Positions 23,051 to 33,092 are shown, numbered from the stretch's first letter. The stretch: DNA of 64,000 bases from Phoronis australis (GCA_002633005.1 NMRA01000641.1:48361-112360), one strand, 5' to 3'. Made by a program: numbers and translations. Notes: generated from the letters alone by a model not told the origin.

Positions 23051-23795
23051 GTAAAACAAGAAGGCTTGACAGTAAAACCGTCGAAGTGCAGCATTGGCTA
23101 TCAGGAGGTGGAGTTCCTTGTACATCAGGTCGGAACAAACAAGATAGCTATGCACGACCAAAAGCTAATGAAGATCCAGGATGCACCAACGCCATCTACT
23201 AAGACGGAAGTACGGTCATTTCTAGGACTTACAGGGTACTACCGAAAGTTTGTGTCTAACTATGCACAGATAGCCACACCGTTGACAGATTTAGTGAAGA
23301 AGGGCCAGCCAAAAAAGTCGTGTGGACCGGTAGTCGTGACCAGGCATTCAAGAAGCTAAAGCAAGCGCTTGGAAGCAGCCCGAGTACCAGACTTAACCCA
23401 GAGATTTATCGTCAGAAAAGACTCATCAAACGATGGTTTAGGGGCAGTTTAATTGCAGGAGTTTGACAATGGGATATTCCTTATTGCGTATGCCAGCCGG
23501 AAGCTTAAAGAGAGCGAGCGGCATTACTTTACAGAGAAGACAGAATGTTTAGCGATAATGTCCGCTGTTAAAACGTTATCAGTTTTATCTCTACGGGACG
23601 GAATTCTTGGTGCAAACAGACCACAAACCAATGGTATATATTCAGCGTTGTAAGATTGAAAGTCTCAGAGTTATACGATGGCTATAGCACCGCAGAATTA
23701 TATATTCCATGTGGAAGATATCCTAGTTAAATCTAACGTCGGTGCAGACTACTTAAAGGAGCATGCCACCCAAAAAAACAATCTAATTTGCATCA
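23051..23795 (+). pseudogene. RT thumb and RNase H of the Gmr1-like element (pol end)
   Basis: The frame at 23066-23359 has LTVKPSKCSIGYQEVEFL and the thumb motif RSFLGLTGYYRKFVSNYAQI. A shift leads to RNase H: LIAYASRKLKESERHY, then EKTECLAIMSAVKTL with the conserved glutamate. TDHKPM is visible in another frame at about 23615. The end is NVGADYLKE at ~23740-23765. In gypsy elements with conventional order integrase would follow here. None is found, so RNase H is the last pol domain. Confidence 0.8.
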
Positions 23796-24348
23796 ATTTA
23801 GATCGAGTAGTTCTACTATGTATATGGGCACGTTCGGTTGCATTATTTGAACCTGACGGCAGACCTAGGTATTGAAATTATCCAATGACGTCATTGGTTT
23901 CACACGCAGTCTATTCAGCAGTTCACAACACGGGTTACTGGTATCAGCTTATCGCTTGAATTCATCGTTTGACACCAATAAATCATCAAACTCCGATGTA
24001 AAGCCCTTAAAAATACACCGAGTTCCTATGAAAAAGTGTTGTTTTATTTTGCTGTTACGGATTTATTGGTATTTGGACACACCGTAGCCTACAAAGTTCG
24101 GCAGTCAAATTTACCAAGGTCCGTAGCAGGAGTTTGGGGTTCTTTCGGAGATGAATTCGAAGTATTTTTCCGTGAAATAGTGTATATGTAAATAAAGATT
24201 CCCCTAACACCTGGCCGTGGGATAGAAAATCGAGTTATTGTTTCTCAACAGTTTCTGTCAGCAAACACTAAATTAGCATGCGCTCACAAGGCCTCGGTGC
24301 CCGGTCAATTTCCTTTATTGCATCTGGAGTCGGTAACGCAGTGGTTTA
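23796..24348 (+). other. Gap between RNase H and the THAP/P2X7-like module
   Basis: About 550 bp without recognisable coding sequence inside the gypsy element. It may be element 3' region or an older insertion. Confidence 0.4.
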
Positions 24349-25052
24349 TTCATTACTGGCTTCTCAAAAAATTGCACTCATGAATACTCCAAAGGCATTG
24401 CAAATTGTATCTAATGAGACTGACTTTGTTTTAGTTTTATAAAGCATTGGTTAGGGCGGGAATAGTTCATTTTGAAGCAGAACGCAAAACGTCAACAGAA
24501 TCCCGACTTTTAGACAAGAGTTCATCCGACGAAGACTTCGCAGGGGGATCGTCAAGTTTCACAGGCTATCAGTTCGAACTGGAATTCAGTGATCAAGAAA
24601 TATTAGAGAGGCGCCGTGGACATGTACAGACAACGGAATGTATGGATAGTTCTTTGATAAGCCGGCATTCGTCAGACTCACTGTCGACGACTGCGGCCAC
24701 AGACACGGAGATGTTTCACGGCATCATTCTAGCTATTAACAGCGTACTTTTCATTCTTCACTACCGCGAGCCACTTCCTAAGCATTTCGGACTCTCGAGG
24801 AAGTCGAAAAAACGATATACCCGTTTTCATTGCAGCTGCATAGTTCGGACAAGCGAAAACGATGCTCCGAAAACATAGCGGCATTCACTCTGCAAATGAA
24901 CCACTGACGTCGCTGCATCATTTCTCACCTTTCTCACAGGTTAACGCAACACCTCTCGGCAAGGTAAGGTCGACCGTATCCAAGGCAGTGTGGATATAGA
25001 CCGATTGAGACGGTAAAAAAGACTAATTAAATCGGGTGGCATTCTCCTTTAA
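24349..25052 (+). repeat. P2X7-like/THAP module, copy 1 (downstream of gypsy pol)
   Basis: This ~700-bp block matches 50408-51128 in reverse complement from CTGGCTTCTCAAAA to GGGTGGCATTCTCC. On the plus strand it encodes SSDEDFAGG then FTGYQFELEFSDQEILERRR, resembling the acidic N-terminal run and FEPE-type motif of P2X7-C-domain-like proteins of aquatic animals. On the minus strand (about 24870-24700) is a shifted THAP zinc-finger frame with FFRLPRE-like and LRVCGR remnants. The block lies between RNase H and the 3' LTR of the Gmr1-like element. Neither frame is intact. The P2X7-like assignment is tentative. Confidence 0.6.
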
Positions 25053-25159
25053 GTCGACTAGCAGAGCCTGCAAGCCATGGAGCACTTTAGCGACAGATGC
25101 AGCAGTAGGTTATGTATATATATGCCAGATGATTTTGTGTTAGAAAATTATAGAGTAAT

Positions 25160-25182
25160 TTTCTCTTTGGCAGGGGGTGTGT
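25160..25182 (+). promoter_or_regulatory. Probable polypurine tract
   Basis: GGCAGGGGGTG immediately precedes the TGTCAG start of the 3' LTR, the position where plus-strand DNA synthesis primes in LTR retroelements. Confidence 0.45.
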
Positions 25183-25336
25183 TGTCAGAATATAGACTGG
25201 CATTGGTTTTAGATGTATTGTTTTGTTTTGTTGTTCTGTTTGATTGGCATGACCCCTTAGTTAAGTACAGTAATGATGTAATTTATTTACTACAGTATAG
25301 TGTAGAACTTTCTAGAAGACTCTACCATGACCAGCT
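25183..25336 (+). repeat. Truncated 3' LTR
   Basis: Matches about the first 150 bp of the LTR at 18560 (TGTCAGAATATAGACTGGC through the CTAGAAGACTCTACCATGA region), then stops matching. The rest of the LTR is missing, so the right end of the element has been deleted or replaced. Confidence 0.75.
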
Positions 25337-26029
25337 TGATGAGCATTAATAAATGCTACTCCTTGTGCCAATTATTTACCATTCTGAAATCACAGAAGTC
25401 TATTCATGCAATGCCAACTTCAATTTCCTGCCGCTGAGGTTGCACTGCGATTGCATTCGTTTGTTACGATGTTTGTTCTTTCTTTGGAATTTGTCTCTAC
25501 AACTTTTTGCAACTCATCCGAATTACATAAGGGTAGACCCCAAGTCACAGGTTTTAATAGTAGAATACATAGGTCATGTGCAGGAGTTGGCATTTCAGGG
25601 CTAAGACAACTGTAGATATCTATAAATGGATGAAACTAATGAGAAAATCTTTGGAACTCAAGTTCTCCTCATTTCCTGGCGGAGGGTAGACACCTCTGAT
25701 GCAGGCCACTGCTCATGCTGGAATGACAACACCGACAGTTCGTTCTAAGTGACCGTGTACCCATCTTTGGAACTGTCTATAGGCCAATTGTTCCATCCTT
25801 TTATCCAAGGGTCAGTCATAGCCATCATGATATTGACTTTCAGCCATGCAGTCTCCAAAACATCACGATTGATCCATACTGGCTCCACAATACATTTTTT
25901 TCTTCTGTATAAGTTGTCATGCTTCTTTCTTCGTCAAGTTTTGCAACAAACTTGTCGACCTCTTGACAACATATTCTTTCGTCAACAACTGGGGTTGTCT
26001 GACAGTTGCCACAGGTTCACTTGTGTCAC
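25337..26029. other. Unassigned stretch between LTR pieces
   Basis: Open frames up to 123 codons exist (25749-26120), but that one runs into antisense LTR sequence. The minus-strand reading, which would be internal sequence of the inverted element, was not recognised as gag. Confidence 0.45.
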
Positions 26030-26688
26030 GTTTTCCCCTTGTGTGGATGGGCGCAGGTTGTTACAGACCGGTGCCAATAGCTTTCGGTGCGACGATAGAA
26101 TGAAGACTGGTTCGAGTTAATCCTTTATTAACCCCGACCGTATGTTCACAAGCCTACTCAAACAAAACGTCCGACGTAATGTCTGTTCATGCTCCAGCCA
26201 GTGCTGCGAAGCCTTGACTTGTGATGAACTTCTGAGACACGTTCAGCAACTGTTACACTCGTCGATTCAATAACCTGCTGTCTCTATAGCTGGCTCTCTA
26301 TTGACTATCTCTGTAACTGCTGATTCGCTTCACTGCAACTTAACTGTAGATTTCCTGATTAACTTTCTTGAACTGTTGATTATCTGACTTGATCTCCTAA
26401 CACAAACCCGTGCTTGTGTATTTATAGCCTAATGCATTGTTCTGGAACTTCAGCAATTCAAGCACATTCTAGAACTTTCCTGAATCTACCCAATCATTCT
26501 ACAAACATATACTAGTCTCTAGAATATTCCAGACTACATCAATCACTGTCATGCCAGAGTCTTCTAGAAAGTTTCACACTATTTTGTAGTAAACAAATTA
26601 CATCATCACTGTATTTAACTCAGGGGTCATGACAATCAAACAGAATAACAAAACAAAACAAAACAATACAGCTGTCTATATTCTGACA
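26030..26688 (-). mobile_element. Inverted LTR and leader of the same gypsy family
   Basis: In reverse complement this begins TGTCAGAATATAGACAG at 26688, follows the 18560 LTR through the ACAAGCACGGGTTTG and CGGACGTTTTGTTTGAG regions, and continues past AATAAAGGATTAACTCG into TGGCACCGGTCTGTAAC, a better candidate primer-binding site than in the plus copy. It lacks the ~320-bp stretch present in the 5' LTR. It is a fragment of a second insertion in opposite orientation. Confidence 0.8.
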
Positions 26689-26811
26689 GCTTGCAAGAGT
26701 CAACAATAACACATTACTTCAGTAAACATCAAAATTTCCAATTGAAAAATTTACCAAGAGTGCTTCCGCCATATTTGATTGAGGTGGCTGCATACGACTT
26801 CAGTTTTCAAG

Positions 26812-26980
26812 AAAATTAATTGTTCAGAGTAAACACCCTTGAGGGGCGACCTGCTTACAACAGAACAAAATTAATTGTTCAGAGTAAACACCCTTGAGGG
26901 GCCACCTGTTTACAACAGAACAAAATTAATTGTTCAGAGTAAACACCCTTGAGGGGCCACCTGTTTACAACAGAACAAAA
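26812..26980. repeat. Tandem repeat, three 55-bp units
   Basis: Three almost identical units beginning AAAATTAATTGTTCAGAG and containing CCTTGAGGGG start at 26812, 26867 and 26922. Only two or three positions differ between units, so the array is recent. Confidence 0.95.
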
Positions 26981-28417
26981 TTCAGATCTGTTTCCAAAAA
27001 AAAAACAAACTTTGGAACATCACAACCTATTAATTTTTCATACAAATTGATCATACATAATAAAGATATTTACTTTTCATACAAATGAATAGTGCGACAC
27101 CCAAGGCAGTGGTACATCATGCCCGGGGGTATAGTAATGGACAGTAGTTGTTTGATTTTTAGCTGACCCTATGACACAAGATTGTTGCCCTTATTGATTG
27201 ATGGAGGAGACTGTTTTGTAAATAGTTCTCTCAATCTGAATCCTGATTGGCACCCACGTACCATTAATCAAACTAGACAATGCCAGTGAGGCAAACCAAC
27301 TTGAAAAGCACTGTTGCAACTCAAAGGGTCGCAGATATCTTAAATATTACTGTAAAGATTTCCTAAAACTTCTGCATATGCTATATGGGCAATCACCAAT
27401 CCAATGCCGTCTATACTCTATAGAAATTTTACCAAGCGATTCCTACCCAATTCGACTCCTACTCAGGCCATGTACCATATTTTATTTATAAATAACGGCA
27501 ACATTGGGCAATGTTCGTAGACATGAAATGGCTGTTTCGAAATCAAGCATTGCCTTACAAAATAACACTGTTTTGAAACACATGTGTACATTGATATGAG
27601 TCCGAGTTGACTTGGCCCTTGAGTACGAAAATGACGTGACCTGTTCTATAACCTATAGAATTACACCCCCCCCCCCAGCTCTGAGGTGAGAAAGAAGCCT
27701 AATTTATAAAATTGCGCTTCTTTCATCCTCTTCTTTACACTTCACGGTCGAGTATTTCAAAGAGGCTATCATACACCTATTCACTCTATAGTAACACCGA
27801 GCTCAGTCTCAGAGGAGCAGAAGACACATTTGTGCAATGCTCAATTGTCTGCCAGTGAAAGCCAGGATTCGACTGGGTCTCACAAACGGGAGTCTGGAGC
27901 TCAAACCACTGAGCCACAATGTCTTAGCAAATAATCAGAGACCAAACACTTTTGAGTGCTTTGCTAAAATGCAAAAAAAAAACGGTTTTTATCACTGAAA
28001 CTGGTATTTATCCACGGCTGAAATACGGTTCACTAATGGGTACGTGGGCGCCTGGGACTGACCGGTAAAGCTGCTGAATTTTGTATTAAATAGACCAAGT
28101 AATAATTCGCGGTTGCAGGATACAAATCAATAATATTCTCACCAGTCACTAACATCCCATTGCAACTCCTGCGTACCTTCTGCCAGTGGATGTTCGCTGG
28201 ACGAACCGACTGGGGCTGAGTCTTCGACGACCAGAGCAAGAGGATCGAGGGAGAACGGCCCCACTACAGAAGAGCTGAGAACAAAATTGTTCCTATGGTA
28301 TGTATCACCTCCTCCTCTACGTCCGAAAGGTAGGAATCATTTGAAAAGTCCACAAGTCCGTTCCTGTATCTTTCAAAGTATTCCTCATCTACGTTGCTGT
28401 ACTCACTTGGACACATA
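26981..28417. other. Unassigned stretch left of the Harbinger element
   Basis: AT-rich, no recognisable gene. It contains a C homopolymer near 27666-27679 and the tRNA-like segment listed separately. Confidence 0.5.
27857..27925 (-). repeat. tRNA-like segment (SINE head or tRNA pseudogene)
   Basis: On the minus strand TGGCTCAGTGG is a canonical pol III A box with pairing GCTC/GAGC D-stem arms. CCAGTCGAATCCTGG gives a T-stem and T-loop matching the B box at normal spacing. The anticodon and acceptor stems pair poorly, which argues against a working tRNA. Confidence 0.5.
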
Positions 28418-28640
28418 CAGCCGATTTCATAAAGGTGGTTTAACAAAACCAGGTTTAAGACTTAAACCTGGTCTTCCTAAACCTGGTCTAATTTTAGACC
28501 TAACTTGCATTTCACCATCATGGTTTAAGAGTCTGAAAGCCTGGTTTTGCTAGACCAGGTAGCCGGTTCAGTAAAACCAGGCTTAAAGTATCAAAGGCAC
28601 CCCACTGTGTAGAGCCTGGTAAACCCAACAAAAAAGCTAT
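28418..28640. repeat. Left subterminal AAACCTGGT array of Harbinger
   Basis: At least eight copies of AAACCTGGT or its complement ACCAGGTTT, with variants such as AGCCTGGT, in both orientations and often as inverted pairs. In this superfamily, subterminal motifs of this type are where the Myb-like protein or transposase binds. Confidence 0.6.
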
Positions 28641-28711
28641 TGAAGTGCTTCAATGGAATTGTGATCACGTGGGTTTCAATGACAGCTAGCACACAGTTGT
28701 AGGTAAAATCA

Positions 28712-30292
28712 GTGCAGAAGTATTTTCGTGGTGGCTCTGTCATCAATAAAATGAGCAGAAAAAGGTCGGAAAATTTTTCTCCTGAGGAAAAACGTTTTCT
28801 CACAGAAGTCATTGCAGAAAAAATTGATGTAATAGAGAACAAGAAAAGTGACACCAGAACAAGTCAACGGAAGCAACAGGCTTGGAGGGACATTGGGTAC
28901 AGACTGGCTGCACAGTTCCCCCAATCAGAAAAACGCAACGATAAACAGATAAAGGACTTTTGGAAACGCTAAAAAATGAAGGCCAAAAAGGAATTTTCAT
29001 CACTAAAAAAAGCTGCAAAGGAAACCGGCGGAGGACAAAAGGAGGTGGAACTCAGTCAGGAAAATCAGGTGGTGTTAGACTTGATCCTAGATGATGACGT
29101 CGTCAGTCCTGCCCGAAATGCTTACGACGATGACGCCCTGCATAGCCAGTCAGCCTAGACTGTACGGAGTCTGAGGGACACACTGCAACAGGTACGGGTC
29201 AACATTTGAATGTGCTGTCTTCTTGTCAGCCACGGTCGATGCAGTCTACAATAACTCAGATGCTACAGGGAGAGCAAATCCCAATGTGCTCAAGGAGCCT
29301 TGTACCCGGGACGAGCCGCGAACTGAGTAGACAGCAGACACCGTCTCCCCTTTCGAGTCCCGCACGTGGTTCGAGTACACTGAGTACACCGCGTGGCAAC
29401 CAAGAACAAGTCTACTGTACCCCCTACTCAGAGATAAGTAGACAAGGTACGCCACAAAGCTACCAAGTTCCATTTCGCCTGAGAAGCCCTGTTGGTGCTA
29501 GAAAAGCAATGGAGTCAGAAAAGCAGTCAAATTCCCGAGGTACAACTGTAGGCATGCAGTCTTTTCCGTGTATGAACCTACATGTAAGTCCCGTTCATGG
29601 AAAGCGTTTTTGCGGAAATACTTGCGGAAATATTTTCCGTATCATGGGAAATTTTGTGCATTAGAACAAAAATTGCGGAACCACTGCAGTTATTCAGACG
29701 CCTCGATATTTAACGCCATTTTCCTTGACAAAGTCACATGAACGGGACTTGCATGTTTCGTAATTATTAAAATAAACGATTAAAAACAAAGTTATCTTAA
29801 TTAACGTTTAATATGGGCGTGGTTGTTTTGCATGGCGGCATGAATGATGTATATGACAAATGATATTTCATTGGCCCTTTGTTTCAGAAAGTTATAGGCG
29901 TTGAATACTTATAAACCAATCATCGAGGGGAATTAACCATTAATGTTGGAGCCAAGAATTCATAATTAAATTTTTGACTTTTCGTGATTTAAAATGTCCG
30001 ATTAACGAAGACTCGTTGTACTGTATCAATTTTCCTCACATGTATATAGATACATGAAACATTTACAACCAAAAAAACCACTGTCAGTGACTCTATTTGG
30101 CTTTCAATCCAATTGATATATTTTGTTTCAGCTTCTACGCGTGCCAATTATAACAACGAAATTGTACCTGTCGAAATTCTTACAATGAGACGCAAAGAGC
30201 ATCACAGGAGGATGGAAGTTATGGACCTCAAGGAAAGAGTTCTTCTTTTGAAAGAAAAGAAACTACAGAAAGAAATAAGTACATTAATGTAA
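28712..30292 (+). pseudogene. Harbinger Myb/SANT-like DNA-binding gene, broken
   Basis: In PIF/Harbinger elements a Myb-like protein binds subterminal DNA and helps bring in the transposase. The first frame (28712-28972) encodes RSENFSPEEKRFLTEVI, then AWRDIGYRLAAQF and DKQIKDFWKR, a trihelix-like Myb pattern. A TAA at 28970-28972 and a TAG near 29156 break the frame, although related sequence (KAKKEFSSLKK, then an acidic run) continues in the same frame. A later frame (29206-29664) is S/T/P-rich. GAG|GTACAA at 29540 joins in phase to an exon at 30133-30292 after TTTTGTTTCAG, ending in a basic coiled coil. So the structure survives but the reading frame does not. Confidence 0.7.
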
Positions 30293-30462
30293 GAAAGAAC
30301 ACTGGTTATTACCGTGTAATCAGATTTTGTTAAATTTTGACAAGTGTATCAAACATATATTCGTTGTTTTCAGTTTGTGAGAACAAAATAGATGAATATA
30401 AGTATTTATATACACGATATAGGAGTTTATGACTTGTTTACAATTCACACACTTCTTTGTTA

Positions 30463-31527
30463 TCACGCGAAATGGTGTTGAATCAGCAAACGTCTAAACA
30501 CTAGTCCTCTTTGCCCGTCATGTGTAACAACATTGATGTTGACGTCCTCATCATCACCATCATCTTCTTGGGGAATGAAATCTTCGTCCCCGTTCAATCT
30601 TGACATGTTGTGCAATACACACAGCGATACAATGATTGCCTGGGCAGTGTGTGTTCGGCACCTAAGTCGAGAATCTATGCTGATGCAAGGAAAACGTCTC
30701 TTGAGTGTCCCAAAAACCCTTTCTATGATATTTCGAGTACGTTTGTGGGCAGCATTATAACGCAACTCTGCATCTGTGGTTGGTCGTAGTACAGGGGTCA
30801 GTAGATATCTTTCACACGCATATCCATTGTCGCCAAGAAGTGAACCCCTGATCCTTCCATTTTGAAGCTTTTCTGCCAGTGTGCTGTTGCGAAATATTGT
30901 GCTGTCGTGGGTTGATCCAGGCCAGCGAGTTACTACATTGCGAATCATCATTGATGCGTCGCATACTGCCTGCACATTCAACGAGTAAAACCCCTTCCGA
31001 TTGACGTACGCTGCAGGATTCCTGATTCCTCGTGGGCAAGCAATTCTGATGTGTGTACCGTCAATACAACCGACAACTCCAGGGAAATGTGCAACGTGAA
31101 AAAAATGCTGTTTGATTCTGTTGGCTTCTGTCGGATCGGGCATATTGATGTATTGTGGTTTCAGTGATGCGATCGCCTCGCTTACCCTCCGCACAATCCT
31201 GCAGACAGATGCCACACTAATGCCGCTCAGGTCGCCCGCCACGCGTTGATAGCTGCCGGTTGCATAGAATCGCAAACAGGTAAGCACCTGTAGCTCTGGC
31301 GTAATACTCTGGTTTCTCAGGGTTAGAGGTGCTAGCTGGTTTCTGACCAGTCTTATGACGTCTCTCATTGTCTGTTTTGTCATTCGGAACCGCTTTTTGA
31401 AATCTGTCTCGTCGTAAAATTCAAAATAGTTTACTCTCGCTCTGAAATTGCGTCGGCGACGCACGCCGCGACGTCTTTCACCTGCTCGATAGAGCACATG
31501 TATATCTCGCAAGTCTGAGTCAGCCAT
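30463..31527 (-). CDS. PIF/Harbinger DDE transposase (HARBI1-like), intact
   Basis: A 354-codon uninterrupted frame, normal for the family. A basic N-terminus (ERRRGVRRRRNFRARVNYF) precedes a helix-turn-helix region (LTCLRFYATGSYQRVAGDLS, near residues 84-103). The catalytic core shows VGCIDGTHIRI with the first aspartate near residue 155, WPGSTHDSTIF with the second near 208, and IIERVFGTLKRRFP with the glutamate near 270. It would cut and paste the element in the nucleus, with the Myb-like partner. The start is the first ATG, and a TATATATT lies about 75 bp upstream (31602-31609). No stops or frameshifts are seen, unlike its broken partner gene. It could still act in trans or be under host use. 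Confidence 0.93.
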   Translation of the reverse strand: MADSDLRDIHVLYRAGERRRGVRRRRNFRARVNYFEFYDETDFKKRFRMTKQTMRDVIRLVRNQLAPLTLRNQSITPELQVLTCLRFYATGSYQRVAGDLSGISVASVCRIVRRVSEAIASLKPQYINMPDPTEANRIKQHFFHVAHFPGVVGCIDGTHIRIACPRGIRNPAAYVNRKGFYSLNVQAVCDASMMIRNVVTRWPGSTHDSTIFRNSTLAEKLQNGRIRGSLLGDNGYACERYLLTPVLRPTTDAELRYNAAHKRTRNIIERVFGTLKRRFPCISIDSRLRCRTHTAQAIIVSLCVLHNMSRLNGDEDFIPQEDDGDDEDVNINVVTHDGQRGLVFRRLLIQHHFA

Positions 31528-31539
31528 CTTTAAAAGTGT

Positions 31540-31788
31540 TAAACCTGGGTATGACCAAGTCTAAAGTTAATCCTGGTTTATGATCTTAATACAGGTCTAA
31601 GTAATATATACCTCGTTGGTGAAATGAAAACTGACTTAGACCGGGTCTAAACTGGAGTTAAACCAGGTTTTACAAGACCACTGGTCTAAAAGTTAAACCA
31701 CCTTTATGAAATGCAGATTATCTTTAAACCTGGTCTAAGCCCAGTTTAAACCAGGTTTAACTTTAAACCACATTTATGAAATCGGCTG
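31540..31788. repeat. Right subterminal AAACCTGGT array of Harbinger
   Basis: Many AACCTGG, ACCAGGTTT and GGTCTAA motifs in both orientations mirror the left side. The last 76 bp (31713-31788) are also present at 35173-35248 joined to unrelated sequence. Confidence 0.6.
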
Positions 31789-32410
31789 ATATTGTTTTCT
31801 TTGTGTTCCCCTACACCACGTCACAGATGTGTACCGAACGAAAATGGCGCCGTTACTTTTTTCCGTTACAACAATGGCGTTACAACACCACTGCACTAAA
31901 TATGTAAATCACTTTGTATAGCGACACACAATTCAGTTAACGTTAAGAATTAAGTAATTACAATTATAAACAAGTATTTAGACTATATTGTTGTTCAGAT
32001 TGCTTTGGATCTTGCAAGTTCCTCTTTAAGATTGTATGGGGCTCTTTTACTTCGTGGAGACTGGCTGGAACAGGGATGCTAATTACATTTAGTTTCGACC
32101 CGGCCTGGTTCCGGTGGGGGAGGATGAGGCGTAGCCGCCCTAAACTTTTCAGACGCGCTGTGAAATGGGATGCCGATCTTGACATGGGTTTGATAAATGA
32201 ATCGCGGTTAATAATTCATCAATATTTCTACTTCATATTCTTTTAAAAATGCACATACGTACTCACTTTTCCGTATTCGTAAAAAATGTGGGCAATTTCG
32301 TATGTGCATGAAATCCAAAGTGTTTTAGTACACGGGTGTTGTTTTTGGTATAGGTACACCACTTAGAGCATCTAATAACCGAATTATCGTTAGTGTTGCA
32401 TGTAAAAGTA

Positions 32411-32948
32411 GATATAAAAAGTCACTTACTTAGAGACGTGGTTGGTGTTTAGCAGACGTTTCGACCTGGTCCGCCAGGTCTTTGTCGATGAATGAGGTAT
32501 TTCCCGCCTTTGGCTCGTTAAGAATGCTGGAGTACACGGGGGGGGGGCTAAGTGGAGTCTTCTGTCCCGGTTTCGGAGGGGCGCTGACTGTTGATGTTTA
32601 TGGCCTCTTTGAGCTTACGAGCATGCCAATTTTGTTCCTTGGCTAGGATCCTGGATGACGGAAGTGAGATGGTGTGCCCAGTCACCAAAATATGTTCCCC
32701 CCACAGCTGTTGGTCTGTCTAGTTTCAGATGTTCTTTGAATCTGGTAAGGAACGATCTCTTGGTTTTTCCAGTGTAGGTGTGGTTGGTTCAGCTGGTATA
32801 TGATCCCACATTGCTTAGCCATTGGGATTGGGCCTTTGGGTTTGACTAGTAGGGAACGGAGGGTGTTGATAGGCTTCACGTCTCTAAGTAAGTGACTTTT
32901 TACATCTACAATGCCTCTAGAGACCAATGATGAACCTATTCTCCAGAA
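32411..32948 (-). mobile_element. Penelope-like element fragment with GIY-YIG domain (copy A)
   Basis: A 538-bp insert flanked by direct repeats TTGCATGTAAAAGTA (32396-32410 and 32949-32963). On the minus strand, VKPKGPIPMAKQCGIIYQ, then YTGKTKRSFLTRFKEH in a shifted frame, and later KEQNWHARKLKEAI match the GIY-YIG endonuclease of Penelope-like retroelements. Frameshifts break it. A 25-bp inverted repeat (AAAAAGTCACTTACTTAGAG / complement) lies near both ends (about 32416-32441 and 32877-32901). The inverted copy at 57.4 kb lacks the insert and shows the empty site. Confidence 0.75.
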
Positions 32949-33014
32949 TTGCATGTAAAAGTACATAAATTACTCATGAATCCGAAGTTGTACATATTTT
33001 CGGAAGAGTGATCC

Positions 33015-33092
33015 TCTGGAGTCGGGTGAACCTTCGAAGTATTGAACTTTCGGAATAGTAAACCTTAGGAGCAGTGAACCTTCGAAATAGTG
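33015..33092. repeat. Degenerate 15-16-bp GAACCTTCGGAATAGT repeat
   Basis: Four or five imperfect units of GAACCTTCGGAATAGT-type sequence follow each other. The same motif occurs at 36477-36553, 57320-57412 (complement), 58090-58176 and, weakly, at 16262-16340. Confidence 0.6.

Larger units (their letters stand above)
18560..25336 (+). mobile_element. Decayed Ty3/gypsy element, Gmr1-like domain order
   Basis: An LTR retrotransposon in plus orientation: 5' LTR (18560 to ~19465), gag-like frames, protease, integrase, RT, RNase H, a captured or inserted module (24349-25052), a purine tract and a truncated 3' LTR from 25183. The integrase lies upstream of RT, and pol ends after RNase H, as in the Gmr1 group of Ty3/gypsy elements and unlike typical gypsy. 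Frameshifts, stops, an altered protease motif and a lost integrase aspartate show that this copy is dead. LTR-derived sequence also occurs inverted at 26030-26688. Confidence 0.85.
28418..31788. mobile_element. PIF/Harbinger DNA transposon, near-complete
   Basis: Termini start CAGCCGATTTCATAAA on both sides (one mismatch in the next few bases) and are flanked by the direct repeat ATA (28415-28417 and 31789-31791), a 3-bp target duplication as expected for this superfamily. Inside are a Myb/SANT-like gene on plus and a DDE transposase on minus, in convergent arrangement, the usual two-gene content. Both subterminal regions are rich in AAACCTGGT and its complement. A second diverged terminus-like sequence lies internally at about 31693-31715. 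Confidence 0.85.

Noticed and set aside
30533-30760. Plus-strand frames across the Harbinger transposase.
   Set aside because: Antisense shadows of the intact minus-strand transposase, which has all catalytic motifs.
32440-32520. Hammerhead-ribozyme-like motif in the Penelope-like fragment.
   Set aside because: On the minus strand a CCTGG/CCAGG stem followed by GAAACGTC resembles part of the core, but the required CTGATGA box is not where it should be, so no ribozyme is called.
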